The notes below the pieces were generated by a model, which saw only the letters and a list, made by a program, of their open reading frames with translations, ran no database searches and was not told the origin of the DNA. A stretch of DNA of 58,696 bases from Clostridia bacterium (GTDB taxonomy: Bacteria; Bacillota; Clostridia; Oscillospirales; Acutalibacteraceae). Each line of letters begins with the position of its first letter. The first letter of the stretch is position 1. This document shows, piece after piece, positions 8,628 to 16,539 of the stretch. The stretch is from assembly GCA_017936615.1 (NCBI GenBank), contig JAGBFF010000007.1:1-58696 (forward strand), in the 5' to 3' direction. Both the position numbers and the translations under genes were made by a program.

Positions 8628-8694
8628 AGACGGTCGGCGTTTATCCCTCTACACTCCCCCGCGGTAGACCGCGAAATCCGTCAGTTATGTAAAG
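8622..8694 (-). ncRNA. ZTP (pfl) riboswitch aptamer
   Basis: Read on the minus strand, the leader has the elements of the pfl/ZTP motif in order. P1 is CUUUACA (8694-8688) paired with UGUAGAG. The loop sequence AACUGACGGA follows, then a hairpin CGCGGU/ACCGCG running into GGGGGAG. After a short linker comes the conserved CCGUCUGGGCA (8633-8623). The last element pairs back with UGACGGA to make the pseudoknot and overlaps the terminator stem. ZTP riboswitches sense the purine intermediate ZMP/ZTP, which builds up when 10-formyl-THF is short, and then allow expression. Here that would raise formate production by PflB. The call rests on reading the motif by eye. Confidence 0.88.
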
Positions 8695-8703
8695 GCTATT
8701 TTT

Positions 8704-8732
8704 ATTATAAGCGAGGATGCGGTGCTTGTCAA
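8704..8732 (-). promoter_or_regulatory. Perfect sigma-A promoter of pflBA
   Basis: On the minus strand TTGACA (8732-8727) and TATAAT (8709-8704) are separated by exactly 17 bp, an unmodified consensus. The transcript would start about 3 bases before the riboswitch P1 stem. Confidence 0.93.
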
Positions 8733-8850
8733 TTCAAAAAGTAAATGAATCCACGGTGATTTTCAGAGAAAAATTTGTTAAAAAATTTGATTTTGTTCAT
8801 TTTTTGGCACAAAGAAGTCAAAAAACAGCGTAGCCAGATTCGTTTTTTAC

Positions 8851-8859
8851 TGATATAAT
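8851..8859 (+). promoter_or_regulatory. Extended -10 promoter of the NhaC-like gene
   Basis: TGATATAAT fits an extended -10 (TGnTATAAT). No good -35 is seen 17 bp upstream (TAGCCA). The rest of the AT-rich stretch 8733-8850 between the divergent pfl and nhaC units shows no other element I can name. Confidence 0.6.
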
Positions 8860-8906
8860 GTAGTGTACTTTCTTGTGGGCCGGTAACGAAGGAAGAGGGA
8901 CACGGT

Positions 8907-10385
8907 ATGTCGACTGAAAAAATACGAAAGAACGATGTGTGGTTAGCAGTGCTGAAATTTGTGCCACTGATCATTTTCGCGTTGCTGGTTATTGTTTTCC
9001 GGATGGATCTGTTGCTCGCAGCACCGATCGCCACCTTTTGTGCTATTGTGGTATATATGATCGTGAAGCGAACGTCTTTCGATAAGGCGTTTGAGGAGGG
9101 TCTGCAATCCGTTCGCAAGATCGTGGTGGTTTGCTTTATTCTGATGTTTGCCTACGGCGTGGCGGAATGCTTTATGGCGACGGGTGTCGGGGCGGCGCTC
9201 ATCAAGCTGGCGCTGGCACTTGGCGTTACCGCCCGAACGGTGGCAGTCGTTGCGTTGATCGTCACCTGTCTGCTGTCGGTCGCGACGGGCACGGCGTGGG
9301 GTACCTTCGCCGCCTGTGCACCGATCTTTTTGTGGCTCAATCACTTGGTGGGTGGCGATATCACGCTGACACTGTGCTCCGTCGCGGGCGGTGCCTGCTT
9401 CGGTAACAACATCGGTATGATCTCCGATGTTACGGTGCTGAGCTGCGAGATGCAGAACGTCAGGATCCTCGATCGCATCCGCCATCAAGGCGTGTGGTCA
9501 TTTCTGTGTTTGCTGATCGCTGTTGCGGCGATCTATGCGGCGGGATATCATCTTCCCGGTGCGCAGGGTGACGTGGTCGCCGCGATCTCCCAGATACCGC
9601 CGGAGGCACGTGCGGCACTGGCGGCTGAGCGCCCGTCGGCGCTGACCTTGTTGTCCCAGGTGGAGGCCGGTGTGCCGTATTTCATGATCATTCCGCTGCT
9701 GGTAGTCATCGGGCTCTCCTTTATGGGTTTACATACATTGGTCTGTCTTGCGTCGGGAATGATCTCATCGCTGGCGTTCGGCCTGATCGCCGGAACGACC
9801 GATCTGAACGTCTGGTTCAACGAACTGCTGCTGAAGGGCTTTGGTGACGCCGGCAGCTGGACGGTGGTGATGATGCTGTGGGTCGCGGCACTCGGCGGCA
9901 TTATGAACAGTATGAATGCCTTTGAACCGTTGGCGCGGTTGGTGGTGTGTATTTCGCGCAACGTGAATTAGCTGATGGGCTGGTGCGGTATACTGTCGTT
10001 GCTTGGCAACGTGGCGCTGGCCGACGAAACGGCGGAGGTCGCCACGATGTCTCCCATCATTCGGGATATCACCGAGAAGCACGTGGAGTGCGCGGACGAG
10101 GAGGCGGCGTATACGCTGCGTCTGCGTTTGGCAACACACACGGCGTCGATGGGTATTTACGGCTCGCAGCTGATCCCGTGGCACTGTTTTCCCGTGTTCT
10201 TTGCAGATATCGCCGGTGCGGTGTATCCGCTCCGAGCGTTTACGCCATTCGATATCATTGGCCATAATTATTTGAGCTTTATCGTCGTTGGTTCCTTGGT
10301 CATCCTGTCCTTTACGGGCTGGGATCGGTTCATCCCGAAATTCGGTCTGCCTGACAAAAAACGGGTTAGATTGCGTAAAATATGA
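8907..10385 (+). pseudogene. NhaC-family Na+/H+ antiporter interrupted by an in-frame TAG
   Basis: One continuous frame runs from ATG 8907 to TGA 10383-10385 and is broken only by TAG at 9969-9971. The part before the TAG (354 residues) has about nine membrane segments and the NhaC-type motifs TGTAWGTFAACAPIF and GGACFGNNIGMISDVTVLS. The part after it continues the family without a gap (LMGWCGILSLLGNVALADE ... STGIYG-like THTASMGIYGSQLIPWH ... FDIIGHNYLSF). A Gln (CAG) or similar codon probably became TAG. ATG 8907 follows GGAAGAGGG. Without readthrough the protein loses about 138 residues, including the last membrane segments, so it is probably inactive. The bases around the TAG show no frameshift. 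Confidence 0.85.
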
Positions 10386-10390
10386 GGAGA

Positions 10391-10415
10391 GGAGAGCGAC
10401 TGCTCTCCTTTTTTC
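10391..10415 (+). terminator. Terminator after the NhaC-like gene
   Basis: GGAGAGC and GCTCTCC form a 7-bp stem with a 4-base loop, followed by TTTTTTC. Confidence 0.88.
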
Positions 10416-10419
10416 TTAG

Positions 10420-10448
10420 TTGATTTTGGTGTGTCAGTACGCTATAAT
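10420..10448 (+). promoter_or_regulatory. Sigma-A promoter of the transglutaminase lipoprotein
   Basis: TTGATT (10420-10425) and TATAAT (10443-10448) are 17 bp apart; AAAGGGAG precedes the start codon at 10487. Confidence 0.8.
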
Positions 10449-10486
10449 AGGCTTCGTAACGATTTCGATAAAAGGGAGACTGCTCT

Positions 10487-11764
10487 ATGAAACGATGGAT
10501 AAGCCTGTTACTGACAGCGGTTTTATTATTGACGCTCGTTGGTTGTGGCTCGGACGATTTCGATTTTTCGGATTTTGTGGAAGAGACGCCGGAATATACC
10601 ACACACTCTCGGGTGACTATTCCGTCGATGCCGTCGTATTCCTATGAGTCGCCGACCACGACTAAACGAACGACGGTAACGCGCTATACCTATCCGACCT
10701 ACACCTCGCCGACGCGCTACACCTATCCGACATATACGACACGCCCGACGACCACCACGCGGTACACCACGTCTACTACCAAGCCGGTGGTGTCGCACCC
10801 CAAATTCTCCTCGCTGGTCGCACTGCGGGATTATATGACCGCGCAAATAGAAAGTGACATTTTGAAATTCACCTTCGATTATACCGGTGAGCAGCTGTCT
10901 GCGCGGTTGATCGCGCAGATGACCAGCTCGTGCTGTGTCAGTCTGAATCAAAACGGCACGGTGTACACTGTTACTATCTACGAATATCCGGGTGATCGCA
11001 TTGTCGATGCGTATCGCAGCGGCGATTCGTCCAAGCTGAACTCCGCTGAACGGACAGCGATGAACAAGGCGCTTCAGCTTGTCAAAGAGGCGAAAGCCAA
11101 GGCTTCCGGCACATTTGAACTGGAGGTGCTGCTGCACGACGTGCTGTGTGATATGATTACCTATGACGATCATACGCGTGACGTTCCCGATCCGTATAAT
11201 CCGCCGCGCAATCTGACGGTGGTGGGCGCTCTCTTGGATGGTCGAGCCAATTGCCAGGGGTATGCTGATGCGTTCTACACACTGGCATCGATTGCGGGCT
11301 TCAAGGTATCGCGTATGTATACGTACACACCGAACGATCTGCACGTGGTCAACACGGTATACCTGAACAATGCGTGGTATGTGGTGGATGTGACGTTTGA
11401 TGATACCAACGACGACGAGCGGAACTACCGTTTGTTCAACGCGGGTGCCGATGTGATCCGTGAATATGCGTGGCATCCGGAGATGGAGATGCATCCGATT
11501 GCCAAGACCAGTGGTGTGGCATACTATTACAACTACACAAACAGCACATATACCTCAATGCAGACGATGGCGAATGCCATTGCCGCCGCGTGGTCGAAGA
11601 ACGGCAGTACCGTTATTCGTACGATGCTGAAAAATAACACCGACGGTAATGCGCCGAATGCGATGCTGAAAAGCGCGTTGGACAAAACGGGGAAGAGGTA
11701 CAGCTATCAATATCGGTACTACCAGAACGGCCGTGACACCTTCTATACCGTAAAATTCAATTAA
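10487..11764 (+). CDS. Transglutaminase-like lipoprotein with Thr/Tyr/Pro-rich linker
   Basis: The 425-residue protein starts with a lipoprotein signal whose lipobox LVGC places the lipidated Cys at residue 20. Residues about 40-105 form a Thr/Tyr/Pro/Arg-rich linker with near-repeats of TRYTYPTYT that should span the cell wall. The C-terminal half has a transglutaminase/protease fold core: Cys in GRANCQGYADAFY, His in NDLHVVNTVYL and Asp in WYVVDVTFDD. Such surface proteins may act on peptides or cell-wall cross-links; the substrate is not known. The gene stands alone with its own promoter and a shared terminator at its end. Confidence 0.85.
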   Translation: MKRWISLLLTAVLLLTLVGCGSDDFDFSDFVEETPEYTTHSRVTIPSMPSYSYESPTTTKRTTVTRYTYPTYTSPTRYTYPTYTTRPTTTTRYTTSTTKPVVSHPKFSSLVALRDYMTAQIESDILKFTFDYTGEQLSARLIAQMTSSCCVSLNQNGTVYTVTIYEYPGDRIVDAYRSGDSSKLNSAERTAMNKALQLVKEAKAKASGTFELEVLLHDVLCDMITYDDHTRDVPDPYNPPRNLTVVGALLDGRANCQGYADAFYTLASIAGFKVSRMYTYTPNDLHVVNTVYLNNAWYVVDVTFDDTNDDERNYRLFNAGADVIREYAWHPEMEMHPIAKTSGVAYYYNYTNSTYTSMQTMANAIAAAWSKNGSTVIRTMLKNNTDGNAPNAMLKSALDKTGKRYSYQYRYYQNGRDTFYTVKFN

Positions 11765-11770
11765 GTACAA

Positions 11771-11800
11771 CAAAGGCGATGCCAAGCGGCATCGCCTTTG
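11771..11800. terminator. Bidirectional terminator
   Basis: CAAAGGCGATGCC and GGCATCGCCTTTG form a perfect 13-bp stem with a 4-base loop between two convergent genes. Confidence 0.85.
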
Positions 11801-12727
11801 CTATTGTAACTGATCCAATAAGATGTACAGATTTTCGTCAGAGTATTCGATCTCGGCGGAAAACTGCCGCGCCAGCTCGACTTGGTCCTCAAAGGTAAAG
11901 TTGCCGATCTCGCTCCATTGCACTGCGCCGAGTGCATGGATCAGGGTGTATCCCAACGAAGCAAAGGCGGCGCGAGCCGCGACGCCGTCCGCGTCGGCGG
12001 CGTTGGCAAGATGACGGTAGACGAGATACACGAGCAGCTGCTCATATTCCGTTTGCCGTTCTGCCATATAGGCGTCAAAGGCGGCAAGGTCGGTGTTCGC
12101 AAAGTCGTCACGCAGTCGCTCCAACCGTGTCGTCCACGTCGGCTCCAGTCGCTCCAGCGTCAGCAGGAGCGATGCCCATTCGTCGGGATACGCGGGCGGA
12201 AGGGTCGCACCGCACTGTGTCAGTATCGCGTCCACACGATTCGGTACGGTGAGTGAGCGGTTCTGCAGGGTGGCGATCACTTCGTCACGGAGCGTGATGA
12301 TGGCATCGTCGGTGGCGGTGCTGCCGATCAGCGTCGTTGGTTCGCGCTCACCGAGGATGAGCCGCGCTGCCTCTTCACAGCACAGCCCCAACCCGACCTC
12401 GACGCGCCCGGGCAATTCGTTGCGAAAACGCGGGTGGTCGGCGCAGATGTTGCACAAGCGATCCTCGCCGAGCTCCAGAATGATGTCGCAGAGGTTGTCA
12501 GTGTTTAGAAACGGACAGCGCTCGTCGCTGCTTAACATGAAGTGCGACACGCCGCCGGTATGCCCGATGCAGGTGTGCAGGCGGCGGCCCAGTTCGCCCG
12601 AAACGGTGCGATAGAAAGCGGCGGTGTCGGGGTCAATGTCGATCTCCGAACCGATGCAGCAGTTGTGCCGACACGCACTGCCGATGCAATGAAATTTCGT
12701 ATAATAAGAGGGAACGATTTGCTGCAT
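11801..12727 (-). CDS. FliB-like protein lysine N-methylase with Cys cluster
   Basis: This 308-residue protein has the FliB-type start VPSYYTKFHCIGSACRHNCC followed by IDIDPDTAAFYR. A set of cysteines (CPFLNTDNLC, RLCNICADHPRF, GLGLCCEEAARL) fits an iron-sulfur cluster, as in the YkgJ/FliB group. FliB methylates flagellin lysines in enterobacteria; many Clostridia carry homologues without known targets. No flagellin or flagellar gene is in this window, so the name only indicates family. ATG 12727 was chosen because AGGCGG precedes it; an upstream extension to 12808 is AT-poor and lacks a site. It ends at the shared terminator and is followed upstream by a two-component system. Confidence 0.85.
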   Translation of the reverse strand: MQQIVPSYYTKFHCIGSACRHNCCIGSEIDIDPDTAAFYRTVSGELGRRLHTCIGHTGGVSHFMLSSDERCPFLNTDNLCDIILELGEDRLCNICADHPRFRNELPGRVEVGLGLCCEEAARLILGEREPTTLIGSTATDDAIITLRDEVIATLQNRSLTVPNRVDAILTQCGATLPPAYPDEWASLLLTLERLEPTWTTRLERLRDDFANTDLAAFDAYMAERQTEYEQLLVYLVYRHLANAADADGVAARAAFASLGYTLIHALGAVQWSEIGNFTFEDQVELARQFSAEIEYSDENLYILLDQLQ

Positions 12728-12804
12728 AGCCGCACCGCCTTTCGGTATCAGCATATCACAAAACCGTGCAAAAGGGAAGAGGGAAAACGGATGAGGTGGG
12801 CAAA

Positions 12805-14106
12805 TCACATAGACTGGTTTTCTGTGTCAGCGGTTGCTTCATAGACCACTTTCGCTGTAAAGATGCTGTTCTCGTGACTTAAAACCAATCTGCCGCCGGA
12901 AGCGGAAACGATTTTGGTGACCTTTGGCAGACCGATTCCTGCGTGATTTCCTTGCTTGGTGGTATATTGTTTTTCGTTGATAAGACTGTGGAAATCTAAG
13001 GTATCGTATGGATTCTGTACGCAGAATATATATTGTACATGACCATCGTCGGTCGGTAGCACCTGCAGGGACACGTTGACCCAGCGATCCTTTTGCATTT
13101 CGCGGACACATTCAAATGCATTATCCAATAGGTTGTCGAACACCTCCACCAACTGATAATTCTTCAGCGGGAACGCGGGCCGACGTGTCGAGGCGTTCAG
13201 CAAGAACTCTATCTTTTCGGTCTTTGCCTGAATCTGTCGGCTATAGATCAATGCCCGCAAGGCAGGATCGTCCAGCTGCAGCAGGAGCTCTTCTTTTTCC
13301 GAAAAATGCAGCACCTCGCCGCAGTAGGAATTGACGGCTTCTATGAGCTCGGGTTGATTCGATTGCGTGGATACCACACTGCACACATGACGCATATGCT
13401 TGTTAAAATCGTGGGCGCTTTTTCGGAAATCATCGAGATATTCATTCAGTGATGCGATGTTTTTCTGCGTGTCCTTCAGTTGTTGCCGTTCAATGCGGCG
13501 GTACAGCAGGAAAAACAACAGAAGCAGCGATACGATGTACAGCATTTGCAGCAGCACCAAAATAATCAAAACAGGTGAGCTGCCGGAGACCATCGTTGCC
13601 GCAAAAAGCTGCATGATGACGGTTTCGGGTATCAGCAGAGCGAGAATAAAGCCCCACGCAGCTTTTTTGTGCCGTTCGTAGTGCGCTGCCCACCGATAAC
13701 GGCGGCTTACACAGCTGAGTACCACGGCAACGAGCATCGTGATGCCGTTGACGACGAAGTTGCCGAACTGTGAGCCGAGAATGGCGGTGGGGATGAGGCA
13801 CAGCAGAATGGACTGGATGTACAGCAAGGACATAAACGCAAAGGTCGAATGCAGAAGCACGTGCTTCAAGCCGCATTTGTAAAATGCTCCGTACATACTG
13901 ATTAAGATCAGCGAAAAGTTGATAGGGAGAATGACATAGGAAACCGAGTCGATGAAGGTTACTAAAACACAAATAACGCACAGGAATATGTAGCCGGTCA
14001 GGTAGTTGAACCAGCGGAATTTGGTCTTATTCAAAAGATCCCACAAAAGAAGAACGATGATGCTTTCCAGCATACAGTTCAAGTAAGCGGCAATGTTAAA
14101 TTCCAC
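12805..14106 (-). CDS. GHKL-type sensor histidine kinase (AgrC-like)
   Basis: The 433-residue protein has about six membrane segments in its first 210 residues, with no recognisable extracellular sensor domain. A coiled helix with the phospho-acceptor region DFNKHMRHVCSVVS follows, then a GHKL ATPase domain (N box NLLDNAFECVREM, G box GNHAGIGLPKVTKIV). This matches the peptide-sensing AgrC/ComD class. The start is a GTG at 14106 preceded by AAAGGAG; frames further upstream lack a site. It lies downstream of its LytTR response regulator. No AgrB or AgrD-like peptide gene was found nearby, so the signal is unknown. Confidence 0.9.
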   Translation of the reverse strand: MEFNIAAYLNCMLESIIVLLLWDLLNKTKFRWFNYLTGYIFLCVICVLVTFIDSVSYVILPINFSLILISMYGAFYKCGLKHVLLHSTFAFMSLLYIQSILLCLIPTAILGSQFGNFVVNGITMLVAVVLSCVSRRYRWAAHYERHKKAAWGFILALLIPETVIMQLFAATMVSGSSPVLIILVLLQMLYIVSLLLLFFLLYRRIERQQLKDTQKNIASLNEYLDDFRKSAHDFNKHMRHVCSVVSTQSNQPELIEAVNSYCGEVLHFSEKEELLLQLDDPALRALIYSRQIQAKTEKIEFLLNASTRRPAFPLKNYQLVEVFDNLLDNAFECVREMQKDRWVNVSLQVLPTDDGHVQYIFCVQNPYDTLDFHSLINEKQYTTKQGNHAGIGLPKVTKIVSASGGRLVLSHENSIFTAKVVYEATADTENQSM

Positions 14107-14213
14107 ACTCCGCGCTCCTTTCACGACTCTCTCTTTATCGTCATCATATCGCAAAACGGCGTCTCCGTCAATCGATTTGAGGTGAGAGAGGATTTTTCTT
14201 CTTTCACCTGTTT

Positions 14214-14258
14214 TTTAAAAAATGATCGGAGGACGGTTTGTCGCTCCGATCATTTTTT
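14214..14258. terminator. Terminator between the response regulator and the kinase
   Basis: AATGATCGGAG and CTCCGATCATT form an 11-bp stem (14221-14231 / 14244-14254) with A- and T-runs outside. It contains the TGA of the response regulator, so transcription into the kinase gene would be reduced. Confidence 0.8.
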
Positions 14259-14984
14259 ATAGATATCCAGTTTTGGTAGGTGGGTTTTCCCGACAGGCTT
14301 GGACGTGCTGATATTAAACAGCCAGACCGAGGCGGTGTTTTTGAACCATTCGATCTTTTTGATCTTATGCATATTGATGATGACGCAGCGGTGTATCTGC
14401 TGGAGGGTGGGGACCGCCGAAAGCTGTCTGCAGATGTCGGCAAATGAGTGTGGTTTGACCCGGATCCGCTGCTCGTTGCCGAGTAGATCAGTCACGACCA
14501 GATCGCTGCCGAACAGCTCGATACAAGAGAGATCTTCCGCAGAAAGCTCGATTGCATAGCGGATACCCTGTACAACGATCTTTGGTGTTTCGTCGGAATC
14601 CGGTTCTGAAAGCATCAGTGCTTTTTTCAAGCTGTTGCAGATTGTGTCGACACTACAGCCTTTATTGAAAAAATCATAATAATGTAGATGCCGTAAAGCG
14701 CCGAAAGAATAGTGTGTGTGCGATGTCAGGAAGATCAGGGGCTTTAATAAATTTTCAGGTAGCTGCCGAATGTGTTGTGCAACATCAATGCCGGATTTTT
14801 TCTGCCCCGTCATTTCGATATCCAGTATGAACGCACTGAAGGGATGTTCGGCGCGCTCGATGGCGGCAATCGCCTCCTCGGACGTGCGGAAGGGCACGAC
14901 GGCATATCCGGTTGTTTTCTCGATCACTTTGGTGAACTCCGTCAGATAGGGCAGGTCATCGTCCAGGAGCAGTATCTGCTTCAA
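14250..14984 (-). CDS. LytTR-family response regulator (AgrA-like)
   Basis: The 244-residue protein has a receiver domain with acidic pocket LLLDDD (residues 5-10), phospho-acceptor Asp55 in AFILDIEMTG and a late Lys in FFNKGC. A LytTR DNA-binding domain follows (DLSCIELFGSDLVVTDLLG ... FADICRQL ... IHRCVIINMHKIKKIE). LytTR regulators bind pairs of direct repeats and often control peptide-based signalling or surface functions. Translation starts at TTG 14984, 7 bases after AAGGAGG. It is first in a two-gene unit with the AgrC-like kinase, which follows after a terminator-like hairpin. Confidence 0.92.
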   Translation of the reverse strand: MKQILLLDDDLPYLTEFTKVIEKTTGYAVVPFRTSEEAIAAIERAEHPFSAFILDIEMTGQKKSGIDVAQHIRQLPENLLKPLIFLTSHTHYSFGALRHLHYYDFFNKGCSVDTICNSLKKALMLSEPDSDETPKIVVQGIRYAIELSAEDLSCIELFGSDLVVTDLLGNEQRIRVKPHSFADICRQLSAVPTLQQIHRCVIINMHKIKKIEWFKNTASVWLFNISTSKPVGKTHLPKLDIYKK

Positions 14985-15027
14985 TCGTATTCCTCCTTAT
15001 CCACAAGCGTTCAATTAAGATGTCTTT

Positions 15028-15057
15028 ATTATACCTGTATGCGTTCTTATTTGTCAA
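15028..15057 (-). promoter_or_regulatory. Sigma-A promoter of the LytTR regulator
   Basis: On the minus strand TTGACA (15057-15052) and TATAAT (15033-15028) are 18 bp apart, 40 bases before the TTG start. Confidence 0.82.
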
Positions 15058-15072
15058 TCCTTGGGCGGTGCT

Positions 15073-15101
15073 GCATATTTTTTCGTCCCGCAGTGATACT
15101 A
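15073..15101 (+). promoter_or_regulatory. Candidate forespore sigma-G promoter of spoVAD
   Basis: GCATA (15073-15077) and GATACTA (15095-15101) are 17 bp apart, close to the sigma-G consensus GCATA / CATACTA. It is the same spacing as in front of spoVAC. Confidence 0.65.
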
Positions 15102-15119
15102 ACCTACGGAGGGATGAAC

Positions 15120-16130
15120 ATGCCGGAGAGAACAGGTGAACACACTATTACCTTGTCAGGGAGGCCGCGTGTGCTGGGGTATGCATCGGCGGTTGGAAAA
15201 AAGGAAGGCGAAGGGCCGTTGGGCGGAGGATTTGATATCGTCTTTGACGACGCCCGCTTGGGAGAAAAAACGTGGGAAAAAGCGGAAAGCCGCCTGCAAA
15301 AGGAGGCGCTCAACCGCGCGTTGGACAAGGCAGGGTATTCACCGTCGCAGGTGCAGGTATTGTTTACCGGTGACCTGCTCAATCAGAATATTGCCTCGAC
15401 CTTCGGTATGCGCGAGACCAATATTCCGCTGCTGAATCAGTTCGGCGCGTGCTCGACGATGGCGCAGACGCTGTGTCTGGCATCGCTGTTCGTTGACAGC
15501 GGCGCGGCGGATGTGGCGGCGGCGGTGACCTCGTCGCATTTTTGCACGGCCGAGCGGCAGTTTCGCTTTCCATTGGAGTATGGCGGACAACGTACGCCGA
15601 CAGCACAATGGACAGTCACCGGCGCGGGCAGCGTACTGGTGGGGATGGGCGGCAACGGTGTACGTATTGCGGCGGTATGTATCGGGCGTATCGTGGATAT
15701 GGGGATTCAGGATATGAACAATATGGGCGCGGCGATGGCGCCTGCGGCGGCGGATACGCTATTACGGTTTCTGAAGGATACGGGTACGCAGCCTGATGAT
15801 TACGATTTTATTGCGACCGGCGACCTCGGCTCGGAGGGGAGCGCACTGTTCAAGATGATGATGGCGCAGGAAGGGCAGAAGATCGGCGACAATCATTTTG
15901 ATTGCGGGCTGCTGATCTATGACATGGAGACGCAGGACGTTCATGCGGGCGGTTCCGGCTGCGGTTGCTCGGCATCGGTGCTGTGCTCTCACATTCTTGG
16001 TGGCATGGAGCAGGGACGATGGAAAAACGGCTTGTTTATGGCGACGGGGGCAATGATGTCGCCGACCTCGTCCCAACAGGGGGAGAGTATCCCCGGTATC
16101 GCGCATTTGATCCATTTGCAGTGTGATTAA
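15120..16130 (+). CDS. spoVAD: Stage V sporulation protein AD
   Basis: The 336-residue protein has the length and thiolase-like fold of SpoVAD: VLFTGDLLNQN, FGACSTMAQTL with the Cys at the thiolase position, AVTSSHFCTAERQFRFPLEYG, and the C-terminal HAGGSGCGCSASVLCSHIL. SpoVAD is a peripheral protein on the forespore/spore inner membrane that binds dipicolinic acid for uptake through the SpoVA channel. ATG 15120 is 6 bases after GGAGGG; ATG 15114 abuts it. spoVAC lies 12.5 kb upstream instead of next to it, and no spoVAE was found here; a sigma-G-like promoter of its own makes independent expression possible. Confidence 0.96.
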   Translation: MPERTGEHTITLSGRPRVLGYASAVGKKEGEGPLGGGFDIVFDDARLGEKTWEKAESRLQKEALNRALDKAGYSPSQVQVLFTGDLLNQNIASTFGMRETNIPLLNQFGACSTMAQTLCLASLFVDSGAADVAAAVTSSHFCTAERQFRFPLEYGGQRTPTAQWTVTGAGSVLVGMGGNGVRIAAVCIGRIVDMGIQDMNNMGAAMAPAAADTLLRFLKDTGTQPDDYDFIATGDLGSEGSALFKMMMAQEGQKIGDNHFDCGLLIYDMETQDVHAGGSGCGCSASVLCSHILGGMEQGRWKNGLFMATGAMMSPTSSQQGESIPGIAHLIHLQCD

Positions 16131-16160
16131 AAGAACGGCGGCACGCGTGCCGCCGTTCTT
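16131..16160. terminator. Bidirectional terminator after spoVAD
   Basis: This is a 30-base perfect palindrome with AAGAACGGCGGCACG as the left half, between two convergent genes. Confidence 0.88.
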
Positions 16161-16539
16161 ATACAATATTTTCCCACGATGGCTGCTCCTGATCCCACAG
16201 CCGCTCCAGCATCAAACGGCAGCGCCGCGCTTCGGCGGTGAAATCGAGAGGCTCTCCGTATTTCAGGATCAGCGGCAGGCTCGCCGTACTTTTTTCCAGC
16301 TCGGTGAGCGCTTGGTGAGGTAGGAACAAAGCAAAATGTCGGGTGCGTTCGGGGTATTCCGACGCCAGCGTTTCGGCGGCGGCCAGCGCACCGTCCGTGT
16401 CCCCGTTGCGGTAACAGATCTCTGCGGTTTCTGCGAGATGGATGAGATAGTCAAATTCTCGCTGCCCCACAACGAGGGATACCGCGCAGCCGATCACCAC
16501 CAAGGAGAGAAGTACTAACGCGGCGATCACACGTTTCAC
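16159..16539 (-). CDS. DUF4363 family protein
   Basis: The 126-residue protein has an N-terminal membrane anchor (KRVIAALVLLSLVVIGCAVSL, which also offers a lipobox-like VIGC) and a helical extracellular part with ARRCRLMLERLWDQEQPSWENIV at the end. The overall form matches DUF4363 proteins, which in Clostridia commonly sit beside a DUF421 gene and spoVA genes. It overlaps the end of the DUF421 gene by 4 bases, so the two are coupled. A role in spore formation or germination is inferred only from this neighbourhood. Confidence 0.78.
   Translation of the reverse strand: MKRVIAALVLLSLVVIGCAVSLVVGQREFDYLIHLAETAEICYRNGDTDGALAAAETLASEYPERTRHFALFLPHQALTELEKSTASLPLILKYGEPLDFTAEARRCRLMLERLWDQEQPSWENIV

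Noticed and set aside
9969..9971. TAG as a pyrrolysine or readthrough codon
   Set aside because: pflA uses TAG as a normal stop nearby, no structure that would favour readthrough was seen, and NhaC proteins are not known to contain pyrrolysine.
8907..10385. Two adjacent genes instead of one broken gene at the NhaC locus
   Set aside because: The second part is in the same frame, has no ribosome site before ATG 9975, and continues the family exactly where the first part stops.
14772..15119. N-terminal extension of spoVAD to 14772
   Set aside because: The extension overlaps the divergent response regulator and its promoter; the ATG at 15120 has a strong ribosome site and gives the standard SpoVAD length.
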